Below are positions 40,892 to 49,495 of a stretch of DNA of 62,472 bases, piece after piece. Source of the stretch: a virus; the IMG/VR virus record IMGVR_UViG_3300008110_006716, positions 1-62,472 of that record; one strand, given 5' to 3'. The first letter of the stretch is position 1, and the number at the start of each line of letters is the position of its first letter. The position numbers were made by a program, and so were the translations under genes. The notes beneath the pieces are model-generated. The model was not told the DNA's origin, searched no databases, and saw only the letters and a list, made by a program, of their open reading frames with translations.

Positions 40892-41552
40892 TTTTTTTAT
40901 TTAAGATAAACTCAATATAATTAAAATCCTCGATAGTGTCAATTTCATAAGTTTTATCAGTAATAAAAGAATAAATTTTATCACCGTAAAAATTGTCTGA
41001 ATTCATAAACACTTCAGGATTTACTATATCTATATATCCATTTGGTGAATACGTTTTGGGATAACTTTGTCTAGGTAAGTTAGTATCCATACCCTCTACA
41101 ATAGGACTCCAATATATCCCGTCTTGTTTATAAAATTTGTAAACAGATTCTGAAGTTTCGTGGGCGGACCTAAGACTTGTGATTAATGATTTATTCTTTA
41201 AAAATACTTCAATAGCATCGTCTATAACTGAATGATTAATCAAAGGTGTTGTTGCTCGTAAATGTATAATTGGTTCAGTATAGTTTAATTCCTTACAAAA
41301 ATGTCTGAAAGAATCGATATCTAACGATGTGTCAGTTGACAATTCAGAAGGTCTTATAATTATTTTACATCCTAATTTTTTTGATATCTCAATAATTTCT
41401 TCGTCGTCGGAAGAAACGTATATATCCGTAATTTTTTTTGATTCTTTTGCCGAAGTGATAACATATTCAATTAAAGGTTTACCTAATAATTTTTTTATAT
41501 TTTTTTTGGGTATTCCTTTACTACCTCCTCGAGCTAAAATTAAAGCTATCAT
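40884..41552 (-). CDS. neuA: CMP-nonulosonate cytidylyltransferase (NeuA-like)
   Basis: 222 residues. GT-A nucleotidyltransferase: N-terminal ALILARGGSKGIPKKNIKKLLGKPLI, then VSSDDEEIIEISKKLG, RPSELSTDTS, HLRATTPL (compare LQPTSPL) and a C-terminal IDTIEDFNYIE with Asp residues. NeuA enzymes activate sialic, legionaminic or Kdo-type acids with CTP. Presence with a NeuB-like synthase indicates a CMP-activated 3-deoxy-ulosonic acid. Substrate unknown. Overlaps the methyltransferase gene by four bases. Confidence 0.92.
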   Translation of the reverse strand: MIALILARGGSKGIPKKNIKKLLGKPLIEYVITSAKESKKITDIYVSSDDEEIIEISKKLGCKIIIRPSELSTDTSLDIDSFRHFCKELNYTEPIIHLRATTPLINHSVIDDAIEVFLKNKSLITSLRSAHETSESVYKFYKQDGIYWSPIVEGMDTNLPRQSYPKTYSPNGYIDIVNPEVFMNSDNFYGDKIYSFITDKTYEIDTIEDFNYIEFILNKKNA

Positions 41553-42247
41553 TTTTTTTCCGCTTTACAAATTAACATTGCCTCTTTTGAGAATCTAATT
41601 ATTTTGTTTGTTTTTTTACCCCATAATACTTTTTCAAAAGGTGAGTAAGGTAAAGGTAATTTTTGAATTATATACCTAAAAATGTTTAAAAATGGATATT
41701 TCCATGTTAATGGTAACTGATACAAATAATCACATTCAGAGACAAATCCTGATAATTCACAGGCGGTTTCTAATGAGTATCGTGTAAAAGGGGTAACGTG
41801 AGTATGGTCAATATAAAATGCTTCTTTATATGAATGTTTCCAGCTTGGCGCCATACATATTAATACTCCCCCTTTTTTTAACATTCTATAAGATTCATCT
41901 AATAAAATATCTGGATTATGTAGATGTTCGACAACAGATTTTGAAAAAATAAAATCAAATTTTTCATCTTTAAATGGGTATTTTTTCTCATTTAAATTAT
42001 ATGACTTAAACTTTTTTGATGGTATATTTTCTTTAGCTGAGTCAGAAATATCTATTCCATATGCGTCTATACCACACTCAATGAAACACTTAGTTAACAC
42101 ACCGTCTCCACAACCAATATCTAAAATTTTATCACCCTTTTTTATATTATATTTTTTTATAATATAGTTAACTAACTTTTTTGGATAGTCTGTTTTATTC
42201 TCTTTATATGTTGTTTGTACGTAATTTGGATTAAATATTGAACTCAT
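41549..42247 (-). CDS. Class I SAM-dependent methyltransferase
   Basis: 232 residues. SAM motif ILDIGCGDGVLTKCF at residues 42-56, the acidic YGIDIS loop, FIFSKSVVEHLHNPD (motif IV) and LKKGGVLICMAPSW, as in sugar or quinone O-methyltransferases. In this cluster it probably methylates a glycan or sugar nucleotide. The C-terminal 70 residues are aromatic and basic. Four-base overlaps with both neighbours. Confidence 0.9.
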   Translation of the reverse strand: MSSIFNPNYVQTTYKENKTDYPKKLVNYIIKKYNIKKGDKILDIGCGDGVLTKCFIECGIDAYGIDISDSAKENIPSKKFKSYNLNEKKYPFKDEKFDFIFSKSVVEHLHNPDILLDESYRMLKKGGVLICMAPSWKHSYKEAFYIDHTHVTPFTRYSLETACELSGFVSECDYLYQLPLTWKYPFLNIFRYIIQKLPLPYSPFEKVLWGKKTNKIIRFSKEAMLICKAEKK

Positions 42248-42972
42248 ATTTTTTCAGTTTTGAATATAGTTTTAAGAATTGAATCTTCGCTGGTGTTTAT
42301 TATCTCAATACCAAGATTTTTTACACTATCATTTATAATTTTAAAATCATTTAAAATATTATTTATACAGACATCAAATTCAATCACTGAATGAGGTCTC
42401 ATATATGAATTATAATAACCTTTTTTATAATCTAAATCTACACCGGATATAAAAATTTTATTACAACCAAGTAATATTGATAACGCTAACATATGTATTG
42501 CAACTGTATCACCCGTACTATATCTTAAATCATAATTTGTAAATTTTTGTAATTCTTCTTGTATTGTTAATCTACCATCTATAAAATTTTTACATCCATT
42601 AGGGCAATTATTACATTTAGAATTATTAAAATGTCTTTGGTCGTACCCAATATAATTTAATCCTGAGGAGTTTTTTTCTATCCATTCTCTTGGGGTTGAG
42701 TCAACTGAATCCGAATGTACTATTGTTGTACCCTCATATTTTTTAAATCTTTCTAACATAAATGGAAATGTTTGCAATGAATTTGCAAACACCCAATAAT
42801 CGGGTTTTAAATTTGTGTTAATATCAATATCATTACAACATATTAAAATTATTTCGTCTCTATTTTTTGTAATGTATTCTATAGTCTCTGATAAGGACGG
42901 ACCTAAACCACATATAAATGCAGTTTTATTTAGATGTTTGTTTTTAATTTGCTCAAAATTATATTGTATCAT
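42244..42972 (-). CDS. DUF115/Maf-like putative nonulosonate glycosyltransferase
   Basis: 242 residues. TAFICGLGPSLSETI near residue 17 matches the G-x-GPSL nucleotide motif of the Maf/DUF115 group and of GT42 sialyltransferases; CCNDIDINTNLKPDYWVFAN and KIFISGVDLDYKKGYY follow the same pattern. A Cys-rich insert (KCNNCPNGCKNF, near residue 131) could bind a metal. Maf proteins transfer CMP-activated pseudaminic or legionaminic acid, so this gene is a good candidate acceptor enzyme for the product of the neuA-like gene two genes away. Confidence 0.68.
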   Translation of the reverse strand: MIQYNFEQIKNKHLNKTAFICGLGPSLSETIEYITKNRDEIILICCNDIDINTNLKPDYWVFANSLQTFPFMLERFKKYEGTTIVHSDSVDSTPREWIEKNSSGLNYIGYDQRHFNNSKCNNCPNGCKNFIDGRLTIQEELQKFTNYDLRYSTGDTVAIHMLALSILLGCNKIFISGVDLDYKKGYYNSYMRPHSVIEFDVCINNILNDFKIINDSVKNLGIEIINTSEDSILKTIFKTEKI

Positions 42973-44195
42973 TTGAATGGTGATTCTATTAAATTATTTT
43001 TAATCATTTCTCTATTGATTAGGTATAAAACGTTTTTAGGTTTTAAATGTATATCATCTACATAATATATTTCTTTAGTCGTGTCTCCATCAACTAAGTA
43101 ATCATATATACTTAAAAATTTGTAACCTTTTTTTGAACACTCTTCCTTAACTCTTTGATTAAAATATTCTTTAAATTTTCTTCTTTCGCTATATGTACCT
43201 CTTGGTTTATCAAACGCTTCTGGATTTTCTCTATAATAGAATATAAACGGCTCTTCTTTTAATTCCGGTGTTACCGAAAATAAAATTATATTTTTATTAT
43301 ATAAATTGTCAATAAATTGAAAATACCTATCAATAATTTCATCTATTAATTCAATATAATCTTTGTTTTGTTCGTCCATATTTTTTTTTACTTGAGCTCT
43401 ACAATCTATTTCACCAAAACAAATAAGAATATTTTCATCATAAGATACATTATTAATTATTTCATATACATTTGGTTTGTTAATTAAGTTGTATGCTAAA
43501 TAAGGTCCGAACCTATAGGTATGATAAGAATCATATACAATTAATTCATTCATATTAAATAAACTTTCTTTATTAGAAAAAATACTAATATGACTATCAC
43601 CAAAACAATTTATTTTTTGTATTTTTTTCTGCGTCCACCCTTCAAAAATAAATTCGTAATTAAAAATAGTATCATAATATACTGATACCTTTTCCAAAAT
43701 TGAATTTCGTTTTTCAACATATCCGTCGACAAACCCGTGAAATTGTACCAAATAATTTTCAAAGACATTTAATTCAGGTATTGATGACAGATATTCTAAT
43801 AATCTATACTCTTCCCCTTCAATATTAATTTTTATTAAATCTACTTGAAAAATTTGCTCCTCGAATAAAAATTCTTTTATAGATTTAAGTTTTATTTTTT
43901 CAGTTCTGTCGTTTTGTGAATATATTGATGATGCATCACCATTTGTGCTTATATATTCATCTCTTGTGATATCTGACAAACCAAAATTATAAACTTTTAT
44001 ATTTTCATTATTTTTATATCTATGTACTATCTTTTCATAGAATGATAACACAGGTTCAAATATATATATTTTTGGATTTTCGTATCTGTCAATACAAATT
44101 TGAGCAAAATCACCCATATACCCACCAACGTCAAAAATTACAGAATCTTTTTTTAATTCAAATTTCATTACATCATTCCAAGTTGGATTTCCCAT
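42969..44195 (-). CDS. FkbM-type methyltransferase fused to SGNH hydrolase-like domain
   Basis: 408 residues with two parts. Residues 1-185 are a FkbM-family SAM methyltransferase: VIFDVGGYMGDF (19-30), IYIFEPVLSFYEKI, FGLSD and VDLIKINIEGEEY. Residues 190-408 look like an SGNH/GDSL-type domain: NCFGDSHISIF with Ser at 201, CFGEIDCRAQ near 259-267, and VDDIHLKPKN with His at 383. Such combined O-methyl and O-acyl activities would decorate a glycan. Normally these are separate proteins; see findings. One frame, no break; overlaps DUF115 gene by four bases. Confidence 0.78.
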   Translation of the reverse strand: MGNPTWNDVMKFELKKDSVIFDVGGYMGDFAQICIDRYENPKIYIFEPVLSFYEKIVHRYKNNENIKVYNFGLSDITRDEYISTNGDASSIYSQNDRTEKIKLKSIKEFLFEEQIFQVDLIKINIEGEEYRLLEYLSSIPELNVFENYLVQFHGFVDGYVEKRNSILEKVSVYYDTIFNYEFIFEGWTQKKIQKINCFGDSHISIFSNKESLFNMNELIVYDSYHTYRFGPYLAYNLINKPNVYEIINNVSYDENILICFGEIDCRAQVKKNMDEQNKDYIELIDEIIDRYFQFIDNLYNKNIILFSVTPELKEEPFIFYYRENPEAFDKPRGTYSERRKFKEYFNQRVKEECSKKGYKFLSIYDYLVDGDTTKEIYYVDDIHLKPKNVLYLINREMIKNNLIESPFK

Positions 44196-44198
44196 TTT

Positions 44199-44972
44199 TC
44201 AAATTTTTATCAATTTATTAAAATACACGTCACTTGTATCTATATTTTTTTTAGCGGGTCCAAACCATTTTTTTGGTCCTATCACTATTTTATTTTCATT
44301 CTTATTTAACCAAGCCCCCCACCATGAAAATGACGAATTCGCTATAATATTATTATAACATAAAGACATCAAAATTAAATCTTCGTAATCTTTATTATTT
44401 TCACAATATATAACATTATCTAAAAAGTTAAAATTTTCTTTACACCACCTAATATCATCTGAGAAAATAAAAAAAGTTTTATCAGAACCAACTATAGATA
44501 TTGCTTCTTTATAATATTCTAAACTTTGTGTTGGGTGGTGGTCTAATAGATTTAAATAATCACCTCTTCTTACATGTATAGAACAAGTGTTTTCATGTAA
44601 TACTTCTTTATATTTTTCACGTATGTTATTAACAACTTCATCACAATAAAAAAAATCTAAAATTTTATTTCTGTTGTGTTTGAAATATTTTTCAGATTGA
44701 AAATATCCGTGAAGTGATGTTGGTAACATAAAATCAGGTATGGGTGAATAGTGAAAATGTGGTTCATTATATATTTGACTCGTAACAAAATTACCATCTA
44801 ATATTAAATTTTTCAAAATATTGTCCATGTAAACGTCAATTGGTTTATGGACTACTTGGACATTATTTGGGTTGATAACAAATTTTTCACCCAAATCTAA
44901 AGATTTAGAATATGCTGTTGCGATTTGAAAAAGATAGTTCCCAAGACCACCCATTAAATAACAAGAAACCAT
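44199..44972 (-). CDS. Alpha-1,2-fucosyltransferase-like (GT11)
   Basis: 257 residues, close to the GT11 length. MGGLGNYLFQIATAYSKS at residues 7-24, SIHVRRGDYLN near 130 (the H-x-R-R-G-D motif of alpha-1,2/1,6 fucosyltransferases), FFIFSDDIRWCKENF and ANSSFSWWGAWLN. GDP-fucose or, given the colD gene, GDP-colitose is a plausible donor. Followed by a GT10 gene on the same transcript. Four-base spacing to the FkbM fusion. Confidence 0.9.
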   Translation of the reverse strand: MVSCYLMGGLGNYLFQIATAYSKSLDLGEKFVINPNNVQVVHKPIDVYMDNILKNLILDGNFVTSQIYNEPHFHYSPIPDFMLPTSLHGYFQSEKYFKHNRNKILDFFYCDEVVNNIREKYKEVLHENTCSIHVRRGDYLNLLDHHPTQSLEYYKEAISIVGSDKTFFIFSDDIRWCKENFNFLDNVIYCENNKDYEDLILMSLCYNNIIANSSFSWWGAWLNKNENKIVIGPKKWFGPAKKNIDTSDVYFNKLIKI

Positions 44973-44973
44973 A

Positions 44974-45789
44974 TTATAAGTTTTCTTTTATGAATTTATA
45001 CACATGTTCGTCAGGTAGTAAAAAGTTTTTACACTTATCAAAGTTTTCTCTAATAACATCTAATTTTGAGTTATAAAAATCTTCATTACAGTCGTTTAAA
45101 ATTGTTTCTAACTCATCCATATTATCAAATATTAACATACCGTCAGTATTGAAAAAATCACCAATAGAAGGACACCCCCAATATATAGGAATCGTTCCTG
45201 TTGCAAAACAATCAATTAGTTTTTCTGTAAACCAATAATCTCTTTTACAATTTTCAATAACAACTGAAAAACGATAATCTTTAAGACCATCAATTTTAAA
45301 ATTAATAGGGTTATAACTTCTACCGAACACATCCATTTTATCACCAAACTTTTGAATTACTTCGTGTCTTAATCTATGCCCGTCAGTGAATGTTTTATTA
45401 GATGAAATGACTGAAATGTTTTTACTTTTATCGTAAACTTTTTGTTCTTCTTTCGGTATCCAACAACACCCAAAAGGAATGAATTTTGTATTGTAATCTA
45501 AATCTAATAATGTTTTTTCATGTGTTAAAATGTAATCAAACTTCATTAGATTATTTCTAACGTAATCGTAATGTTGAGGTGCAACACAAACAGGCTCAAT
45601 CAACCAAGCGATTTTATTTTTAGATGGTGGTAAATTTGATGTTAAAAAATTATCAGTAATAACTAAATTTTCAGTATTATTTGGTTGGGTTCTTTCCCAC
45701 TCAAAATTTTCTGACTTTTGAAAGTCAGAACAATAACCTAAAATAGAGTGTGAAAAAGTATTATCTGCAATTTTTATTTTTTGTTTCAT
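44974..45789 (-). CDS. Alpha-1,3-fucosyltransferase-like (GT10)
   Basis: 271 residues. C-terminal GT10 signature FSVVIENCKRDYWFTEKLIDCFATGTIPIYWG (about residues 177-208) with the Glu and Lys used for GDP-fucose. Earlier HRLRHEVIQKFG and a DVFGR element are typical of the donor domain. It gives a second GDP-L-fucose or GDP-colitose user next to the GT11 gene. Overlaps the next GT2 gene by four bases. Confidence 0.9.
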   Translation of the reverse strand: MKQKIKIADNTFSHSILGYCSDFQKSENFEWERTQPNNTENLVITDNFLTSNLPPSKNKIAWLIEPVCVAPQHYDYVRNNLMKFDYILTHEKTLLDLDYNTKFIPFGCCWIPKEEQKVYDKSKNISVISSNKTFTDGHRLRHEVIQKFGDKMDVFGRSYNPINFKIDGLKDYRFSVVIENCKRDYWFTEKLIDCFATGTIPIYWGCPSIGDFFNTDGMLIFDNMDELETILNDCNEDFYNSKLDVIRENFDKCKNFLLPDEHVYKFIKENL

Positions 45790-46511
45790 AATATCAATTT
45801 TTCGTATGGTTTAAATGTTCTGATTTTTTGAGTAATTGTTTGAACTTTAGGTAAATTAACCTTATGGTCATTTAATGGATTACTTTCATTATAAATGTAA
45901 TTTATGTCATTCATAAATCTATAATGTTCAATACCACTCATTTCAGCCATTGGGTACATAAACGATAAATCGCCAGCAACCCCCCAATAATTTCCATATT
46001 CATCTTTTAAATCTTCCTGATTAATTTTTCTCCACAAAAATACTCTCCAAGTTCTTAGATGAGTTAATGTAAAAGTTTCGTTTCTAATATTATCAAAACT
46101 TGTATATGGCCTTGCAAACCCAGGTCTACCATCATGATATCTAAAACTACCATTCGCTAACCATACATCATCTGAATTATATGTATCAACAACTCTTTGG
46201 AATGTTTTTGAATCCGGTAACCAATCGTCACCATCAACCTCAACACAAATGTCGTTATCTTCAATATCAAACTCACCTCTTATTACTTGGTCATAATTTC
46301 CCGGTTGAAACATTTTAGTTTTATTTTCAATTAAAACAAATCTATCATCACCTTTAATAAAATTCTTTATTTTTTCAACCGTTCCATCTGTTGATAAATC
46401 ATCAGTGATATAACATTTAAAATTTTTATAAGTTTGAGTCATAATTGTTGCTAAGGACCTCTCAACAAAATTCTCACAATTATATGTGGTAGTTAAAACT
46501 ATTAGTTTCAT
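45786..46511 (-). CDS. Family 2 glycosyltransferase
   Basis: 241 residues. LIVLTTTYNCENFVERSLATIMTQTY at the N-terminus, ITDDLSTDGT near 35, and CVEVDGDDWLPDSK near residue 90 (D-G-D-D motif). A later LRTWRVFLWRKI block probably binds the acceptor. Typical GT2 inverting glycosyltransferase with an unknown sugar. Coupled by four-base overlaps to GT10 and the fused GT gene. Confidence 0.88.
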   Translation of the reverse strand: MKLIVLTTTYNCENFVERSLATIMTQTYKNFKCYITDDLSTDGTVEKIKNFIKGDDRFVLIENKTKMFQPGNYDQVIRGEFDIEDNDICVEVDGDDWLPDSKTFQRVVDTYNSDDVWLANGSFRYHDGRPGFARPYTSFDNIRNETFTLTHLRTWRVFLWRKINQEDLKDEYGNYWGVAGDLSFMYPMAEMSGIEHYRFMNDINYIYNESNPLNDHKVNLPKVQTITQKIRTFKPYEKLIL

Positions 46512-48148
46512 CGGTTTAAAATTTTAATATATTCTTCTTTTATTTTTTTTGCAACTTCGATTGAGTTGAACTTTTCTACATCTGAAGGTACTTCATGTCT
46601 TTCTTTACTAAGAATATCACCTTTATCGTCTACTTGATAAATCCATCCTGGTTTGCCACATAACCACCCTTCTATCGTAGTTCTACCAAGTAAAATACCT
46701 GCAGTTTCCGTACAGTTTTTAACGTACTCCTCAACTTTATTAGTTGCTTGGAAATGTTTAACGTGTGAACTATTTAATAGTTCAGGTAAGTAATTTGATT
46801 TGTTTTCACCAACTAACCACAACTCTTTACCGATAGATTTTGAATACTCAACCAAATCTCGAATTGTTTTTTCTCTCAAATAATCAATAGTACCAACAAA
46901 TAAAACATATGGATATGTTTTTGTATTCACGTTATTAAATCTATTTGTGTCGATTGGATTATATATTACATCTGTGTTAGTTTCATCTATGTTAAAATTA
47001 TCAACAACATGTTTTTGAATTTCAGGTCGTATACAAATATACTTTTTAATTGAGTCGTGAATAAACGGATTTTCTAATTCAATCACCTCTGAATGTATTG
47101 TTGAAATTTTTGGGGTGTTTGGATACATATCACATACTCTTTGTGATATTGGATTATGTTGTACGTGAATGATATCAAAATTTACGTCTGACATCTTGTA
47201 CAACATATTAGGTTGGCTTTGAACAAAACCTTGCGGTGTGTTCATTCCCCATTTTCCATCACCTAATTTATAACCAGGTGGGTTAGAGAATGGTAAAGTT
47301 TTAATTCCCTGTTGATTTGCTAATGTAGATAACGGACCATCAATATCTGAAAGAACCGTAATATCACAATTTAATTTTTTAAGACCCCTTGCAAGTTCAT
47401 AAACATACATCTCTGAGCCAGTAAAAGTTTTAAAGAATAGTGATGATAGTAATACTTTAATTGGTGACTCTAATGTGAGATTTCTTTTAATTTTAACGGG
47501 AAGAAGTTCTTTGTGTTTTTCTGCAAATTTAATTCTGTTTTGTTCCCATTCGTCATTTGTTTGACCTATTGATTTGTGAGTTACTCTAACATCGTAGATA
47601 ATTCCAATTTTTACATCTTCAATAAAGTTTCTAAATGAAAAATCCACATCATAAAAGTGAAAACCTTTTATTTCTTCATTAAAAGTTTGTTTAATATTTT
47701 TCTTATTTAAAACAATGAAAAGACCATCGACTAAAACCACGTCTTCGATTTGGTTACCTAAACTTGCAGAATATTTTGATTCCCATTTTTTACCTTCGTG
47801 TTCATGATTAACAATACCTTTCATTTTTGAAAAGTCTTCCCACCATTTTGCAGACTCAGGTAGTTGTGTTGAACCAGCAAGACCTAAAATTCCGTACTCA
47901 GGACTTCTTTTGAAATGTTTTAATATTTTACTACCCCAATTCTTACTATCGAAATAGATATCATCGTGACACAACACAACAATGTCATTTGTCGCTTGTT
48001 CTAAAATCATATTATAAGCTTCAGGTAGTGAATACTTACCCTCATTTTCTATTGGGATTATTTGTGGGTTTGGTACGCCGCACGTTTTCTTCAATAGTTC
48101 CACAAAACTATCGTCAATTTTTCTTGTTGAAAATCCTATTGTAATCAT
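46508..48148 (-). CDS. Two-domain glycosyltransferase (GT2 plus GT4)
   Basis: 546 residues. N-terminal GT-A part (about 1-225) with VVLCHDDIYFDSKNWGSKIL (metal motif region), YGILGLAGST and IIYDVRVTHKSIG. C-terminal GT-B part (about 230-546) with SSLFFKTFTGSEMYVYELARGLKKL, DIIHVQHNPIS, YVLFVGTIDYLREKTIRDL and an E-rich donor-binding region (TTIEGWLCGKPGWIY). A bifunctional enzyme could add two sugars in order. Overlaps dut by four bases. Confidence 0.85.
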   Translation of the reverse strand: MITIGFSTRKIDDSFVELLKKTCGVPNPQIIPIENEGKYSLPEAYNMILEQATNDIVVLCHDDIYFDSKNWGSKILKHFKRSPEYGILGLAGSTQLPESAKWWEDFSKMKGIVNHEHEGKKWESKYSASLGNQIEDVVLVDGLFIVLNKKNIKQTFNEEIKGFHFYDVDFSFRNFIEDVKIGIIYDVRVTHKSIGQTNDEWEQNRIKFAEKHKELLPVKIKRNLTLESPIKVLLSSLFFKTFTGSEMYVYELARGLKKLNCDITVLSDIDGPLSTLANQQGIKTLPFSNPPGYKLGDGKWGMNTPQGFVQSQPNMLYKMSDVNFDIIHVQHNPISQRVCDMYPNTPKISTIHSEVIELENPFIHDSIKKYICIRPEIQKHVVDNFNIDETNTDVIYNPIDTNRFNNVNTKTYPYVLFVGTIDYLREKTIRDLVEYSKSIGKELWLVGENKSNYLPELLNSSHVKHFQATNKVEEYVKNCTETAGILLGRTTIEGWLCGKPGWIYQVDDKGDILSKERHEVPSDVEKFNSIEVAKKIKEEYIKILNR

Positions 48149-48765
48149 GATATTCCTGTTGAACCAAATCCGTTATCATTTCTATCTTTTGATTCAATAT
48201 CTTTAACCTCAACTAAATCCACCCAATTACCATTTAAAACAGGACAAAGAACCGCTTGAGCAACTTTCTGACCTTTTTCTATTTTTATAGATTGGTTTGT
48301 GGTGTTAAAAAGAATAACTTTTATTTCCCCTTGATATCCACTATCAATTGTACCTGGTGAGTTTAAAACGAATAATCCTTGATTTAATGCTAGACCGCTC
48401 TTGGACCTGATTTGCACTTCATATGAATCTGCAATATCTAATCTTATCCCTGTTGGTATGAGTGCTCTTGAATTTGCACCAATAACAACTTCTTCGGCTG
48501 CTCTTAAATCAAAACCTGAATCTGACGGATATACATAACTTGGATTAACATTATCTGAAGTATTAACAAACTTAAGAGTTGCTTTAGTTATTTGTGTTGA
48601 ATACTCATCATTCATCGACTCAAAGTGTTTATTTAAATCATCGGTACTTAGACCCATTTTTTTTAAAAACTCTTCAGGATTGTTCATATCAATCTCACCT
48701 AAGTGAGATTGTAAGTCTTTAATTGTTTTGAGTTGTTCTCTTATTTCTTTTATTCCTTTAAACAT
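48145..48765 (-). CDS. dut: dUTP diphosphatase with N-terminal extension
   Basis: 206 residues; the trimeric dUTPase core starts near residue 60. Motif 1 DSGFDLRA, motif 2 RSKSGLAL, motif 3 GTIDSGYQGEI, motif 4 GQKVAQAVL, motif 5 RNDNGFGSTG are all there. It removes dUTP and yields dUMP. The N-terminal 58 residues (IKEIREQLKTIKDLQSHLG and a helix with PEEFLKKMG) are extra and helical, perhaps a partner-binding tail. Placed unexpectedly among glycan genes together with the exonuclease gene upstream. Confidence 0.95.
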   Translation of the reverse strand: MFKGIKEIREQLKTIKDLQSHLGEIDMNNPEEFLKKMGLSTDDLNKHFESMNDEYSTQITKATLKFVNTSDNVNPSYVYPSDSGFDLRAAEEVVIGANSRALIPTGIRLDIADSYEVQIRSKSGLALNQGLFVLNSPGTIDSGYQGEIKVILFNTTNQSIKIEKGQKVAQAVLCPVLNGNWVDLVEVKDIESKDRNDNGFGSTGIS

Positions 48766-48766
48766 G

Positions 48767-49495
48767 TTATTTAAGAGATTTTAATTGTAAAATTGCGTTT
48801 ATTAATACATCTACATCTTTTTCACAGTATTCTGCTATTTCCTGTAGTCTATTATGGTTCCAATATGCTTCATGAACCATTCCACCATTAATTGGTCCGT
48901 CTTTAGGTGTAGGGATATCTAAACAAGTGCACATTAAATCTAATGAACCAATCGCGGTGTATGCACCATACTGCCAAATCTCTTTCGTGTCGATTGCCTT
49001 TACTTCCCAAGGTTTAGTATCATATGAGGGGAGAATCTTTGAGGGCATAATTCCATTGATAATCATTCGTTTTGCCAACATAGGGATGTCAAAGTTTTTA
49101 AGGTTATGACCACAAAGATAAAAATCCAATTTATGACATCTATTCAAAAGGTCTCTAACCTCTAATAACAACTTGTGTTCGTCATCGTTAGAAAACGTTT
49201 GTTTTTTAATTTCACCATTTTCTAAAACAAATGCCATAGACACACAAACTATTTTCGCAAACTCAGGAACTAAAGCAGTTCGTTTTGCATAAACATCATT
49301 CATTTTTTGCATTTCTTCTTCGAGACCATTTGTTTCAACATTATCCTCTGGAAATCTTTTTAGGAACCAATCGAAATATTTAACAAATTGTTCTGCAATT
49401 TTAGGATGACTTTCTTGACAAGAACTCCAGTCTTTACATAGACCAACAGTTTCTATATCTAAAAATAAAATTTTGTTAATAGGTATGTTTATCAT
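48767..49495 (-). CDS. DnaQ-like 3'-5' exonuclease
   Basis: 242 residues, DEDDy-type layout. Exo I FLDIETVG at residues 11-18, Exo II GHNLKNFDIPML in the middle, Exo III IAEYCEKDVDVLINAI at the C-terminus (Tyr-x3-Asp). Resembles the stand-alone PolB-like 3'-5' exonucleases. A long charged insert separates Exo I from the next strand. It may repair or proofread; the polymerase of this window has a compressed exonuclease domain. One base before dut and coupled to a GT4 gene upstream. Confidence 0.88.
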   Translation of the reverse strand: MINIPINKILFLDIETVGLCKDWSSCQESHPKIAEQFVKYFDWFLKRFPEDNVETNGLEEEMQKMNDVYAKRTALVPEFAKIVCVSMAFVLENGEIKKQTFSNDDEHKLLLEVRDLLNRCHKLDFYLCGHNLKNFDIPMLAKRMIINGIMPSKILPSYDTKPWEVKAIDTKEIWQYGAYTAIGSLDLMCTCLDIPTPKDGPINGGMVHEAYWNHNRLQEIAEYCEKDVDVLINAILQLKSLK

